Below are positions 42,340 to 51,399 of a stretch of 64,000 nt of DNA, one piece after another. The stretch is from positions 1,984,001-2,048,000 of the forward strand of contig NZ_JARRAH010000001.1 in assembly GCF_030553305.1 (NCBI RefSeq). The letters are read 5' to 3'. The notes under the pieces are model-generated. The model had not been told where the DNA came from, made no database searches, and saw nothing but the letters and a program-made list of their open reading frames with translations. The stretch's first letter is position 1. Each line of letters begins with the position of its first letter. Origin of the DNA: Halomarina ordinaria. Lineage in GTDB: Archaea > Halobacteriota > Halobacteria > Halobacteriales > Haloarculaceae. A program made the position numbers and the translations under genes.

Positions 42340-43818
42340 TCATCGCTCGCGCTCCCCGTTCGTTCCGTTCTCGCTCACGCGCTCCGGGTCGTCCTCGACG
42401 ACGACGGGACGCTCGTCCGCGGCCTCGGAGAGCCACCCGGGGGTGGGGACCGTCGTCTCGCCCCGGTCGCGGTAGCGGAGTTCCTCCCGCCCGCGAATCG
42501 TCCGGTCGCCCTCGTCGCGGACGTACGACTCCTCGTACGTCTCGACGAAGCCCTCCTCGCCGACGACGAACGAGACGCTGGCGTCCGAGGACGCCGCGGG
42601 ACGTGCCCCGGTATCGTACCCGGGGACGCCGGTCGCCTCCACGCGATACCGACCGTCGTCCAGTTCGGTGACGGTCGTCTCCTCGGCGTACGGGAGCCAG
42701 GTCGAGAACGACGGCGTGGGAGCGCTCCGTGCGTTCCCGATGACCTCCTCGGGGTAACTGACGTCTCCCTCGGGGGACACCTGTCGGGAGTAGCCGACCG
42801 ACCCGTTCGACCAGTGGTGCGTCTCCCAGGTCCGGTTGCGACTCGTGCTGGTCCGGTTGCGGTAGTAGCGCTCCCGGTCGGCACTGAGGCGGTCGCGTTC
42901 GGCCGTCCGGTCGAGGAGGTCACCGTCGACGGTCCGGCGGACGTCCTCCCGGACGACGGTGACCGACTCGTTTCGGAGCGACTCACGGTGTGCCTGCCTG
43001 AGCGCGTTCGTGTCGACGACGCGGTCCTCGACCACCCCCGGAGCGACGTACTCGCGGGCCGCGATGGTCGAGAGCGCGTCGTCGACCCACCCGGGGCGGC
43101 CGACGTCCGTCCGGCCGACGTCGGTGAGTTCGACGCTCGTGCGGTCGACCTCGTCCGCCCTGGTCGACCGGTTCACCGTGTACTCGCTGACGAACCCGCG
43201 CTCGTCGACGACGAACTCGGTGGTCCCCTCTCGCCCGTCCAGTACGTCGACGCGGTAGCGGTCGTACTCGCCCTCGGTGGCGAGTGCGCTGACCGAGACG
43301 TCGCGTGCGCCGTCGAGGACGCTCCACAACTGACCCGTGTGCCCGCTGGGGAAGTGCCACCCGCCGTCGCGGCTCTGTCGGCGTTCGAGAGTCCGGCCGC
43401 CACGACGCTCCCGGACGACCGTCGTCGAGTCGTTGGTCCAGAGCCGTATCCCGACGTCGGAGCCTCGACCCGTCATCCGGTCGCTCTCCACCGCCTGGCG
43501 CTCCGCGTCGGGGTCGTACCGATAGGTCACGGTCGAGTTCTGTCGGACCTCGTCGCCCCGCGCCCAGTACCGTCGCTGGTCGACGGTCACGGACCGGTTC
43601 TCGACGACCGAGGCGTGCGCTCGCATCAGCGCGGAGGCGTTCACCACCTCGTGTTCGGTCAGTCCCGGCGCGACGGTGCCGCCGTACATGTCGCGCGGGA
43701 CGTCGGCGGGTTCCACGTCCGGCACCTCGCCGCCGTCGCCGAGTCCCGGCGCGAGGCCGTTGCACCCGGCGAGGACGCAGAGGAGGGCGAGGGAGAGGGG
43801 GAGGAGGACCTGTCGCAT
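42340..43818 (-). CDS. Lipoprotein with two related halves
   Basis: A 492-residue surface protein. The Sec signal MRQVLLPLSLALLCVLAGC has a lipobox LAGC with cysteine at 19. The mature part contains two related units of about 200 residues. Each starts with a 'NASALMRAHASVVENRSVTV' type helix (the second is DTNALRQAHRESLRNESVTV), then strands, and ends with VDERGFVSEYTVNRS or VGEEGFVETYEESYV. Many N-x-S/T sites could be glycosylated. It is convergent, 1 nt from the Tat lipoprotein stop. The function is unknown. It resembles a family of haloarchaeal lipoproteins. Confidence 0.8.
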   Translation of the reverse strand: MRQVLLPLSLALLCVLAGCNGLAPGLGDGGEVPDVEPADVPRDMYGGTVAPGLTEHEVVNASALMRAHASVVENRSVTVDQRRYWARGDEVRQNSTVTYRYDPDAERQAVESDRMTGRGSDVGIRLWTNDSTTVVRERRGGRTLERRQSRDGGWHFPSGHTGQLWSVLDGARDVSVSALATEGEYDRYRVDVLDGREGTTEFVVDERGFVSEYTVNRSTRADEVDRTSVELTDVGRTDVGRPGWVDDALSTIAAREYVAPGVVEDRVVDTNALRQAHRESLRNESVTVVREDVRRTVDGDLLDRTAERDRLSADRERYYRNRTSTSRNRTWETHHWSNGSVGYSRQVSPEGDVSYPEEVIGNARSAPTPSFSTWLPYAEETTVTELDDGRYRVEATGVPGYDTGARPAASSDASVSFVVGEEGFVETYEESYVRDEGDRTIRGREELRYRDRGETTVPTPGWLSEAADERPVVVEDDPERVSENGTNGERER

Positions 43819-43903
43819 GGACGTACTGTCGTACCGTTCGAGAAAAGTCTTGCCCGCCGGACGCTTCAGACACGTTAAGTAGCGGGCGGAAAGTATTGCC
43901 GCC

Positions 43904-44899
43904 ATGGAGACGCTGCTGTTGAACCCCGAGGACGTCGTGGCGAACGCGCGGCTGTCCGAGGTCATCGGTGCGGTCGAGGACGCCTTCGCCGCCTACGAGC
44001 GCGGCGACGCACAGATGCCGGCGAAGTCGTACATCGACCTGCCCCAGTACAACGGGGACTTCCGGTCGATGCCCGCCTACCTCGACGCGGGCGACTGGGA
44101 CGCCGCCGGCATCAAGTGGGTCAACGTCCACCCCGACAACGCGGCGTCGTACGACCTGCCCACCGTCCTCGGCACCATCATCTACTCCGACCCGACGAAC
44201 GCCTTCCCGCTGGCCGTGATGGACGGGACGAGCGTCACGCGCCTGCGCACGGGGGCGGCGGCCGCCGTCGCCACCGACCACCTCGCCGTCGAGGGGGCGC
44301 GTTCGCTCGGCATCGTCGGCGCGGGCGTCCAGTCGTACACCCAACTGGAGGCCATCAGCGAGGTCCGGCCCATCGAGCGCGTCGTCGTCAGCGACCTCGA
44401 CGAGTCGAAGGTCGCCGCCTTCCGCGACCGCTTCGGCGACGACTTCGACGTCCGGGCGGGGAGCATCGAGGAGGCCGCCGCCTGCGACGTCCTCTCCACC
44501 GTGACGCCCGTCGAGAGCCCCATCGTGAAACGCGAGTGGGTCGGCGAGCGCACCCACGTCAACGCGATGGGGGCCGACGCCGCCGGGAAGCACGAACTCG
44601 AAGACGCGGTCCTGCTGGACGCGACGCTCGTCATCGACGACCACTCCCAGACGACGCACTCCGGGGAGATCAACGTCCCCTACTCGCAGGGCGTCCTGAC
44701 GGACGACGACATCGACGCCGAGGTCGGCGAAATCGTCGCCGGGAAACGCGAGGGGCGCACGCCCGAGACGGGTATCTCCGTCTTCGACTCGACGGGCCTC
44801 GCCATCCAGGACGTCGCCACCGCACACGTCGTCTACGAGCACGCCGAGGAGGCGGGCGCCGGCTATCCCTTCGACCTCGTCGACACCCGGCTCAGGTAG
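43904..44899 (+). CDS. ala: Alanine dehydrogenase, ornithine cyclodeaminase family
   Basis: A 331-residue NAD-dependent enzyme. It starts METLLLNPEDVVANARLSEV. It has PAKSYIDLPQYNGDFRSMPA and IKWVNVHPDNAASYDLPTVL for substrate binding, SVTRLRTGAAAAVATDHLAV, and the Rossmann motif SLGIVGAGVQSYTQLEAISE. It closely follows the archaeal alanine dehydrogenase pattern (pyruvate plus ammonia to alanine). It differs from its window paralogue at 8682. A TATA box CGTTAAGTA lies at about 43873-43881. Confidence 0.87.
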   Translation: METLLLNPEDVVANARLSEVIGAVEDAFAAYERGDAQMPAKSYIDLPQYNGDFRSMPAYLDAGDWDAAGIKWVNVHPDNAASYDLPTVLGTIIYSDPTNAFPLAVMDGTSVTRLRTGAAAAVATDHLAVEGARSLGIVGAGVQSYTQLEAISEVRPIERVVVSDLDESKVAAFRDRFGDDFDVRAGSIEEAAACDVLSTVTPVESPIVKREWVGERTHVNAMGADAAGKHELEDAVLLDATLVIDDHSQTTHSGEINVPYSQGVLTDDDIDAEVGEIVAGKREGRTPETGISVFDSTGLAIQDVATAHVVYEHAEEAGAGYPFDLVDTRLR

Positions 44900-44900
44900 G

Positions 44901-45116
44901 TCACCCCGTCCGCCGCGACGCCCCCTGTTCGAACAGTTTCGAGATGGCCCAGACGATGACGAGGAACGGCAACAGCGGCACGAGCAGTATCACCAGCCCG
45001 AGGAAGAGTGCCCAGCCGATGGCGTCCATCTCGACGTCTCGCCGTCCGAAGTACCCGGGCGTGACCGTGTCGATGGCGCGCGTCGCCAGCCCGTCGCTCT
45101 CGGGTTCCTGGCTCAT
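44901..45116 (-). CDS. Small single-helix haloarchaeal membrane protein
   Basis: A 71-residue protein, MSQEPESDGLATRAIDTVTP, then a hydrophobic segment WALFLGLVILLVPLLPFLVI and a basic tail (SKLFEQGASRRTG). It is convergent with ala, almost touching its stop. It is a conserved kind of haloarchaeal small membrane protein with unknown function. Confidence 0.72.
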   Translation of the reverse strand: MSQEPESDGLATRAIDTVTPGYFGRRDVEMDAIGWALFLGLVILLVPLLPFLVIVWAISKLFEQGASRRTG

Positions 45117-45264
45117 AGTTGACGGGAGGCAACGCACGGATATAGCCTGCACGCTGCGCCCGGCTGCCTGGTCCCCACTACGTCGGTCCAACCGTTCGAC
45201 ACACGCCGTGTCCGCCCCGACGCGACGCGGCTCGTCCCCGACCTGTCACCCCCGGGTCGAATGA

Positions 45265-45273
45265 CAACTTAAA
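45265..45273 (+). promoter_or_regulatory. TATA box of leuS
   Basis: CAACTTAAAG lies about 40-48 nt before the ATG at 45313. The rest of 45117-45312 has no gene. Confidence 0.55.
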
Positions 45274-45312
45274 GAACCTCGGGCCGAGTAGCCTAGGCAA
45301 CTCCCTCTCCCT

Positions 45313-47967
45313 ATGCAGGAACAACGAGGCTTCGACCACACCGAGCTAGAACAGAAGTGGCAGGACCGCTGGACGGACGCCGGGGTGTACCACGTCCCCG
45401 ACGACGCCGAGGACCCCACCTACGTCCTCGGGATGTACCCCTACCCCTCGGGACAGCTCCACATGGGGCACGTCCGGAACTACACCATCACGGACGCCTA
45501 CGCCCGTTACCGCCGGATGTGCGGGGACAGCGTCCTCCACCCGATGGGCTGGGACGCGTTCGGCCTCCCCGCCGAGAACGCCGCCAAGGAGCGCGACACC
45601 GACCCGGCGACGTGGACCTTCGACTGCATCGAGACGATGAAGGGGCAGATGGAGTCGATGGGCTTCGGCTACGACTGGGAGCGCGAGGTGACGACCTGCA
45701 CGCCCGAGTACTACCGCTGGAACCAGTGGCTGTTCGCCCGCTTCCACGAGGAGGGCCTCGTCGAACGCCGCGACGCCGAGGTCAACTGGTGTCCCTCCTG
45801 CGAGACGGTCCTCGCGGACGAACAGGTCGAGGGCGAGGCCGAACTCTGCTGGCGCTGCGACACGCCCGTCGAGACGCGGGAACTCTCGCAGTGGTTCCTG
45901 AAGATAACGGAGTACGCCGACGAACTGGTCGACGACATCGACCGACTGGAGGGGTGGCCCGACTCCGTGCGGGGGATGCAGCGCAACTGGATCGGCCGCC
46001 AGTACGGCACCCGCCTGCCCTTCCAAATCGGCAGCCACGGCACCGTCGAGGCCTTCACCACGCGCGCGGACACCGCCTTCGGCGCGACGTTCTTCGCGCT
46101 GGCGCCCGACCACCCCATCACGCAGGAACTGGTCGAGACGGACGAGGCAGTCCGCGAGTTCGTCGAACACGAGGCCGACCCGGAGGGCGACGAACCCAAC
46201 GGCGTCGAGACGGCCCTCGCCGCGACCAACCCCGTCACGGGCGAGGAGATACCCGTCTACGTCGCCGACTTCGTCCTCTCGGGCGTGGGGACGGGCGCGC
46301 TGATGGGCGTGCCCGCCCACGACACCCGCGACCACGCCTTCGCCACGAAGATGGGCATCGACATCGTGCCGGTCGTCGCCCCCGCCAGCGAGGGTGAGGG
46401 CGACGCACCCGAGGCCCCCGACGTGAGCGAGGCGGCCTACACCGACGACGGCGTCCTCGTCAACTCCGGGGCGTACGACGGCCTCGACAGCGAGACGGCC
46501 CGCGAACGCATCACCGAGGGGACGGAGGGGGCCGAGGAGGCGACCCAGTACCGCCTGCGCGACTGGGGTATCTCCCGCCAGCGCTACTGGGGGACGCCCA
46601 TCCCGGTCGTCCACTGCGACGACTGCGGCCCGGTCGTCGTCCCCGAGGACGACCTGCCGGTCGAACTCCCCGCGTTCATCAACACGACGGGCAACCCGCT
46701 CGACGCCGCCGAGGAGTGGAAGGCGACGACCTGTCCCGAGTGCGGGAGCGAGGCCACCCGCGAGACGGACACGATGGACACGTTCGTCGACTCCTCGTGG
46801 TACTTCCTGCGGTACGTCTCACCGGACCTCGACACCGCACCGTTCGACCGCGAGCGGGCCAACGACTGGATGCCCGTCGACCGCTACGTCGGCGGCATCG
46901 AACACGCCGTGATGCACCTGCTGTACTCGCGGTTCTTCACGAAGGTGCTGGCCGACCACGAGGGCCTCGACCACCGCGAACCGTTCACCAACCTGCTCGC
47001 ACAGGGGATGGTCCAGTTGGAGGGCGAGGCGATGTCGAAGTCGAAGGGCAACGTCGTCTCCCCGCAGGCCATCGTCTCGGAGTACGGCGCCGACACCGCC
47101 CGGCTGTTCACGATGGAGGCCGCCCAGCCAGAGCGCGACTTCGACTGGACCGACCAGGGCGTCCAGTCGGCGTACGCCTTCCTCCAGCGCCTGCACGAGA
47201 CGGTCGAGTCGTTCGACGCCGCGGCCGCCGACGGTGCGCGGGACGCCGTCGCCGAGTACGTCGACAGCGAGATAGACGCCACCGTCGCCGTCGCCCGCGA
47301 GGACTACGAGACGCTGACGTTCAACACCGCGCTGCGCGAGACGCGCGAACTGGTCGGCCTGCTGCGCAACTACCGCGAGTACGCCGACGCCGTCCACGGC
47401 GAGACGTTCGAGCGCGGCCTGCGCGTCGCGGTGCGCCTGCTGGCTCCCGTCACGCCCCACCTCTGTGAGGAACTGTGGGCGGCACTGGGGGAGGACGGCT
47501 TCGTCGCCGAGGCGCCGTTCCCCGAACCGGCGGACGACACGGCCGACCACGAGCGTGAGCGCCGACTGGTCGAGAACACCCGGGGCGACGTCCGCCAGAT
47601 AATCGACGTGGCCGGTATCGAGGACCCCGAACGCATCGAGGTGGTCGTCGCGCCCGCGTGGAAGCACCGCGCGCTCGACATCGCCGTCGAGAGCGACGCG
47701 CCGAACGTCATCTCCGAACTGATGCAGGAGGCGTCGATTCGCGAGCAGGGCGACGCCGCCGCCGCCTACGGGCAGGACCTGCAGGACGAGCGCCAGTCGC
47801 TCTCCCCCGCGCTCACGCCCGACCGCGAGCGCGAGACGCTCGAACGCGCCGCGTGGCTGCTCGAACGCGAGTTCGGCGCCGACGTGCGGGTCACCCGGGG
47901 CGAGGACGCGAGCGACGACCTCGCCGGGAAGGCCCGACCGGGTCGGCCGGCGATTCAGATAGACTGA
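45313..47967 (+). CDS. leuS: Leucine--tRNA ligase, bacterial type
   Basis: An 884-residue class I synthetase. The HIGH motif is GQLHMGHVRNYTITDAYARY (about 49-58) and KMSKS is GEAMSKSKGNVVSPQAIVSE. The zinc-binding domain (NWCPSCETVLADEQVEGEAE, CWRCDTPVE) lies before the CP1 editing domain, and the editing motif region is FTTRADTAFGATFFALAPDH. This order is that of bacterial LeuRS, not the archaeal/eukaryal type. Bacterial-like LeuRS in haloarchaea is known and attributed to gene transfer. The sequence is complete and normal in composition. Confidence 0.96.
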   Translation: MQEQRGFDHTELEQKWQDRWTDAGVYHVPDDAEDPTYVLGMYPYPSGQLHMGHVRNYTITDAYARYRRMCGDSVLHPMGWDAFGLPAENAAKERDTDPATWTFDCIETMKGQMESMGFGYDWEREVTTCTPEYYRWNQWLFARFHEEGLVERRDAEVNWCPSCETVLADEQVEGEAELCWRCDTPVETRELSQWFLKITEYADELVDDIDRLEGWPDSVRGMQRNWIGRQYGTRLPFQIGSHGTVEAFTTRADTAFGATFFALAPDHPITQELVETDEAVREFVEHEADPEGDEPNGVETALAATNPVTGEEIPVYVADFVLSGVGTGALMGVPAHDTRDHAFATKMGIDIVPVVAPASEGEGDAPEAPDVSEAAYTDDGVLVNSGAYDGLDSETARERITEGTEGAEEATQYRLRDWGISRQRYWGTPIPVVHCDDCGPVVVPEDDLPVELPAFINTTGNPLDAAEEWKATTCPECGSEATRETDTMDTFVDSSWYFLRYVSPDLDTAPFDRERANDWMPVDRYVGGIEHAVMHLLYSRFFTKVLADHEGLDHREPFTNLLAQGMVQLEGEAMSKSKGNVVSPQAIVSEYGADTARLFTMEAAQPERDFDWTDQGVQSAYAFLQRLHETVESFDAAAADGARDAVAEYVDSEIDATVAVAREDYETLTFNTALRETRELVGLLRNYREYADAVHGETFERGLRVAVRLLAPVTPHLCEELWAALGEDGFVAEAPFPEPADDTADHERERRLVENTRGDVRQIIDVAGIEDPERIEVVVAPAWKHRALDIAVESDAPNVISELMQEASIREQGDAAAAYGQDLQDERQSLSPALTPDRERETLERAAWLLEREFGADVRVTRGEDASDDLAGKARPGRPAIQID

Positions 47968-48036
47968 GCCGCCGAACCGCCGCGCTCGCCGGACGAATCG
48001 TGCGAAAACGAAAACGCGACCGGGACCGAGTCGCCC

Positions 48037-48444
48037 TCAGTTGATGGGGATGGACTCCCCGCCGTTCGCGTCCTCCTTCGCCAGCGTGACGGTGAGGATG
48101 CCGTTGTTGTAGGTGGCGTCCGTCGACCCGCCGTCCAGGCGGCTGCCGAGGCGGACCGAGCGCGTGACCGACTCGCGACTGCGCTCCTGGCGGACGTACT
48201 CGCCGTCCTGTTCTTCCTCCTCGCTGGCGCGCTCGGCGGAGATGGTGAGCGTCGTCCCCGAGAGGCGGACGTCGATGTCCTCCTTCTCGTAGCCGGGGAG
48301 GTCGGCGGTGACGACGTACCCCTCGTCGGTCTCCACGACGTCGACGGGGACGCCCCGCGTGAGGCCGGTGTCGAAGGCGCGAAGCCCCTCGTTCATCTCC
48401 TCGAACATGCGCTCGATGTCCTCGAACGGGTTTCGTCGCGTCAT
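48037..48444 (-). CDS. hsp20: Hsp20-type small heat shock protein
   Basis: A 135-residue chaperone with an alpha-crystallin domain. It starts MTRRNPFEDIERMFEEMNEG. The core is VDVVETDEGYVVTADLPGYE, then KEDIDVRLSGTTLTISAERA and YNNGILTVTLAKED. The C-terminal IPIN tail is the IxI-type oligomerisation motif. A TATA box (CAATTTATTTCC, reverse strand, 48468-48479) gives a short leader. It is likely heat-induced. Confidence 0.93.
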   Translation of the reverse strand: MTRRNPFEDIERMFEEMNEGLRAFDTGLTRGVPVDVVETDEGYVVTADLPGYEKEDIDVRLSGTTLTISAERASEEEEQDGEYVRQERSRESVTRSVRLGSRLDGGSTDATYNNGILTVTLAKEDANGGESIPIN

Positions 48445-48523
48445 GGGCGACGGTACGGCGGCATCGGAAATAAATTGCCGGCCCGCGGGCGCGTGGTGGG
48501 CGTGAACCGTCGGCACGTGGGCG

Positions 48524-49897
48524 TCACTCCCGCGTGAGCCGTACCGTCCACTTCCCCGTCGAGAGCAACAGGTCCGTTCCCCGTCCGGTCGCCCCTTCGC
48601 GTTCGCGGAAGTCGGCCCGCCACCGCACACCGCCGCCCATCGCCGTCGAGAACGAGCGCCCCGGTCGATCCCCGTCCGGCGAGGCGGTGAACGAGAGGTC
48701 CCGTTCCTCGACCGTCACCCGGACGGTTCCGAGCGGCCCGGCTTCGACGCGAACCGTCATCTCCCCACGGGATGTCCCGTAGGTACCCGTCACCGCCGTC
48801 ACGCGCTCGCGGGCGTCGAGCAGGTCCACGGCCTCCTCGGGACGTTCCCCGCAGACGAGCGCGAGCACCGCTTTTCCCGTCGAGACGACCGGTTGCCCCG
48901 TCGTGTTGAACGCGAGGGCGACACCGTAGCCCCGTTCGGGGAGGGAGCCGACGTACCCGCCGGAGACGTAGATGCCGCCCCGGTGACCGACGAGGGGTTC
49001 GCCGAGGAACTCGCTCACCTCCAGTCCGTAGCCGTAGCCGGGTGCCGTCCCGTCCGCGGTCGGCAGGGGCGGCGACTGGCGGGTGCACATCGCCGCGACG
49101 CGCTCGGACCCGAGCACTCGCGTTCCGTCGTGTTCGCCGCCGTTCAGCAGACACCGAACCAGCGTTGCGAGGTCCTCGGCCGTGCTGAGGAGGCCGCCCG
49201 AGGAACCGGCGTGTCGGAACTCGTCCGCGAATCCCTCGACGCTCGTCGGGTCACCGTCGGGGTGGTAGCCCGTCATCAGGTCGTCGTCCGGGAGGGTCCC
49301 GGGGTCGAACGTCGAACGGTCCATCCCGAGCGGGGCGAGGACCTCCTCCTCGGCGTAGACCGGGAACGGGCGCCCGTCGACGGCGGCGACGAGTTCGCCG
49401 AGCAGCGCGAACCCGGCGTTGGAGTACATGTAGCGCCCCTCGTCGGTGAGTCGCCCGTCGGCGACCCCGTCGACGTGCCGGAACAGGTCCTCGCGGTCCG
49501 CGACGGAGTCACGTTCGGCGAAGAACCCGCGCGGCAGCCCCGAGGAGTGCGACAGCAGTTCCCCGACCGTGACCGGGTCGCCCGGCGCGTCCCGGAGCAC
49601 CGGCAGGTGGTTCGCGATGGCATCGTCCAGTGCGACGGCCCCGCGTTCGGTCAACTGGAGGACGGTGACTGCGGTGACGACCTTCGCGATGGACCCGACG
49701 CCGTACACCGTTCGGGGTGTCGCCGGCAGTCGGGGGTCGGTGCGCCGTGCGCCGAGGCCGTTCGCGTACAGCACCCCCTCGCGGTCGACGACGGCGACGC
49801 TCACGCCCGGTACGCCCCCCTCGACCAGCCAGTCGTCGAGGAACCGCTCGACGGCCCGCACGGTCGACGGGGGCAGGGAGCCCTCCTCAGTTGCCAT
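48524..49897 (-). CDS. Beta-lactamase-fold serine hydrolase (class C/PBP4 type)
   Basis: A 457-residue protein. The catalytic SxxK is GVGSIAKVVTAVTVLQLTER (S about 69, K about 72), the YxN is RYMYSNAGFALLGELVAAVD, and a late H-x-G type box is EPLVGHRGGIYVSGGYVGSL. A C-terminal beta-rich domain follows (about 330-457). No signal peptide is visible. Archaea lack peptidoglycan, so an esterase or peptidase role is more likely. The ATG at 49897 (MATEEGS) is chosen over 49918. A further upstream start is not excluded. Confidence 0.87.
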   Translation of the reverse strand: MATEEGSLPPSTVRAVERFLDDWLVEGGVPGVSVAVVDREGVLYANGLGARRTDPRLPATPRTVYGVGSIAKVVTAVTVLQLTERGAVALDDAIANHLPVLRDAPGDPVTVGELLSHSSGLPRGFFAERDSVADREDLFRHVDGVADGRLTDEGRYMYSNAGFALLGELVAAVDGRPFPVYAEEEVLAPLGMDRSTFDPGTLPDDDLMTGYHPDGDPTSVEGFADEFRHAGSSGGLLSTAEDLATLVRCLLNGGEHDGTRVLGSERVAAMCTRQSPPLPTADGTAPGYGYGLEVSEFLGEPLVGHRGGIYVSGGYVGSLPERGYGVALAFNTTGQPVVSTGKAVLALVCGERPEEAVDLLDARERVTAVTGTYGTSRGEMTVRVEAGPLGTVRVTVEERDLSFTASPDGDRPGRSFSTAMGGGVRWRADFREREGATGRGTDLLLSTGKWTVRLTRE

Positions 49898-49940
49898 ACC
49901 GTGACGTGATACCGTCACGACAAAACTGTCGGGGGAGCGT

Positions 49941-50747
49941 TCAGTACAGGACGTGCCGGGTGTCGTACGACCCCAGCCGTTTCACCCACCCCTCTTCGAC
50001 GACGCCCTCGATGGCGGCGACGGCCTCCTTCGTCCGCTCCTCGTAGAGGCCGGCGGCGATGTCCATGTGGAAGACGTAGTCGCCGAGCCGCTCGCCGCTG
50101 GGGCGGGACTCGACGCTCGTCAGGTCGATGTCGCGCTCGGCGAACGGTTCGAGCAGTCGGAGGAGCAAGCCGGGGTAGTTCGTGTTCGGGTAGACGACGA
50201 GCGAACTCTTCCCGCCGGCCTCGCTGCGCTCGGCCTCCGGGGCGACGACGACGAACCGCGTCGCGTTCGAGGTGCGGTCCTGGATGTCCTCGGCGAGGAC
50301 GCGCAGGCCCTCGCCCGCGTTGTCGGGGTGGCCGATGCCGGCGACGGCGGGGTCCTCGCGGGCCTGTTCGACGCCGCGGGCGGTGCTCGCGACCGCCTCG
50401 CGGACGGCGTGCGGGTAGTTCTCCTCCAGGTAGCTCCGGCACTGTGCGAGCGCCTGGGCGTGGCTGGCGACCACCTCGAAGTCCTCGCGCTGGGCGAGCA
50501 GTGCGTGGCGGATGGGGGTGACGATCTCCTCGACGACGGCGACGTCCCGGGTCGCCAGCGCGTCGAGGCTCTCGGTGACGCTCCCCTCGATGCTGTTCTC
50601 GATGGGGACGACGCCGCGGTCGACCTGTCCCGCCGCGACCCGTTCGACGATGTCGGTCACCGACTCGGTGAACGTTACCTCGTCGGCGACCGCCCGCGCG
50701 GCCCGGTGTGAGTACGTCCCCTCGGGGCCGAGCGTGAGTGCCTTCAT
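49941..50747 (-). CDS. pheA: Prephenate dehydratase
   Basis: A 268-residue enzyme converting prephenate to phenylpyruvate in phenylalanine synthesis. It starts MKALTLGPEGTYSHRAARAV. It has GVVPIENSIEGSVTESLDAL, SHAQALAQCRSYLEENYP, and the catalytic TRF region TSNATRFVVVAPE. A C-terminal ACT domain (SSLVVYPNTNYPGLLLRLLE, VESRPSGERLGDYVFHMDI) suggests phenylalanine feedback control. The ATG at 50747 begins the conserved strand. Confidence 0.95.
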   Translation of the reverse strand: MKALTLGPEGTYSHRAARAVADEVTFTESVTDIVERVAAGQVDRGVVPIENSIEGSVTESLDALATRDVAVVEEIVTPIRHALLAQREDFEVVASHAQALAQCRSYLEENYPHAVREAVASTARGVEQAREDPAVAGIGHPDNAGEGLRVLAEDIQDRTSNATRFVVVAPEAERSEAGGKSSLVVYPNTNYPGLLLRLLEPFAERDIDLTSVESRPSGERLGDYVFHMDIAAGLYEERTKEAVAAIEGVVEEGWVKRLGSYDTRHVLY

Positions 50748-50895
50748 GCCCCTCCGTTGTTCGGTGGGCGGCAAAAGCGCGTCGTCGTCACCCTGTTATC
50801 TCCGGCGGAACGCTTTTTCCCGTGTGGGGTGTTACTCCGACGTTGACCGGGATATTACTCACGCTCCCCTCCCCGACGGAGGCCGCCAGCACGCG

Positions 50896-51378
50896 ATGAC
50901 GACGATACGGGCCGAGACGTTCGTCGCCGCGCCGCCGGAACGTGTGTTCGACCTCACCCGGTGTGTCAGCCTCCGCGAGGACGCCCTCACGCACAACCAC
51001 CTCCACGCCGTCGCCGGCGTCGGCGACGACCTCCTGTCGCCCGGGACGTCCGTCGTCTGGCAGACCCGCCTCCTCGGTATGTCCGTCGCGTTGACGATGC
51101 GCCTCGCGACGTACAACCGTCCGCGACACTTCCGCGAGCGGATGGTCGACGGCCCGTTCGAGCGCCTCATCCACGACCGGTTCTTCGAGCCAGAGGACGG
51201 GGGGACACTCGTGCGCGACGTCCTCACCTTCGAGTCGCCGCTCGGTGGGCTGGGCGAGGCGGCCGACGCCATCTACCTCGAACGGTTCTTCCGGGACGGC
51301 CTCGACCGACTGGACCGCGCGGTGCGAGACGCCGCCGAGTCCGACGACTGGCGCCGCTACCTCGCCGAGTCGGCGTGA
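50896..51378 (+). CDS. SRPBCC-fold (START-like) protein
   Basis: A 160-residue protein with the START/Bet v1-like lipid-binding fold. It has TTIRAETFVAAPPERVFDLT at the start, GTSVVWQTRLLGMSVALTMR and FRERMVDGPFERLIHDRFF in the middle, and GGTLVRDVLTFESPLGGLG near the end. Such proteins bind small hydrophobic molecules. The ligand is unknown. It is divergent from pheA. Confidence 0.87.
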   Translation: MTTIRAETFVAAPPERVFDLTRCVSLREDALTHNHLHAVAGVGDDLLSPGTSVVWQTRLLGMSVALTMRLATYNRPRHFRERMVDGPFERLIHDRFFEPEDGGTLVRDVLTFESPLGGLGEAADAIYLERFFRDGLDRLDRAVRDAAESDDWRRYLAESA

Positions 51379-51399
51379 GCGAGCGGCCGTCGATTCGAG

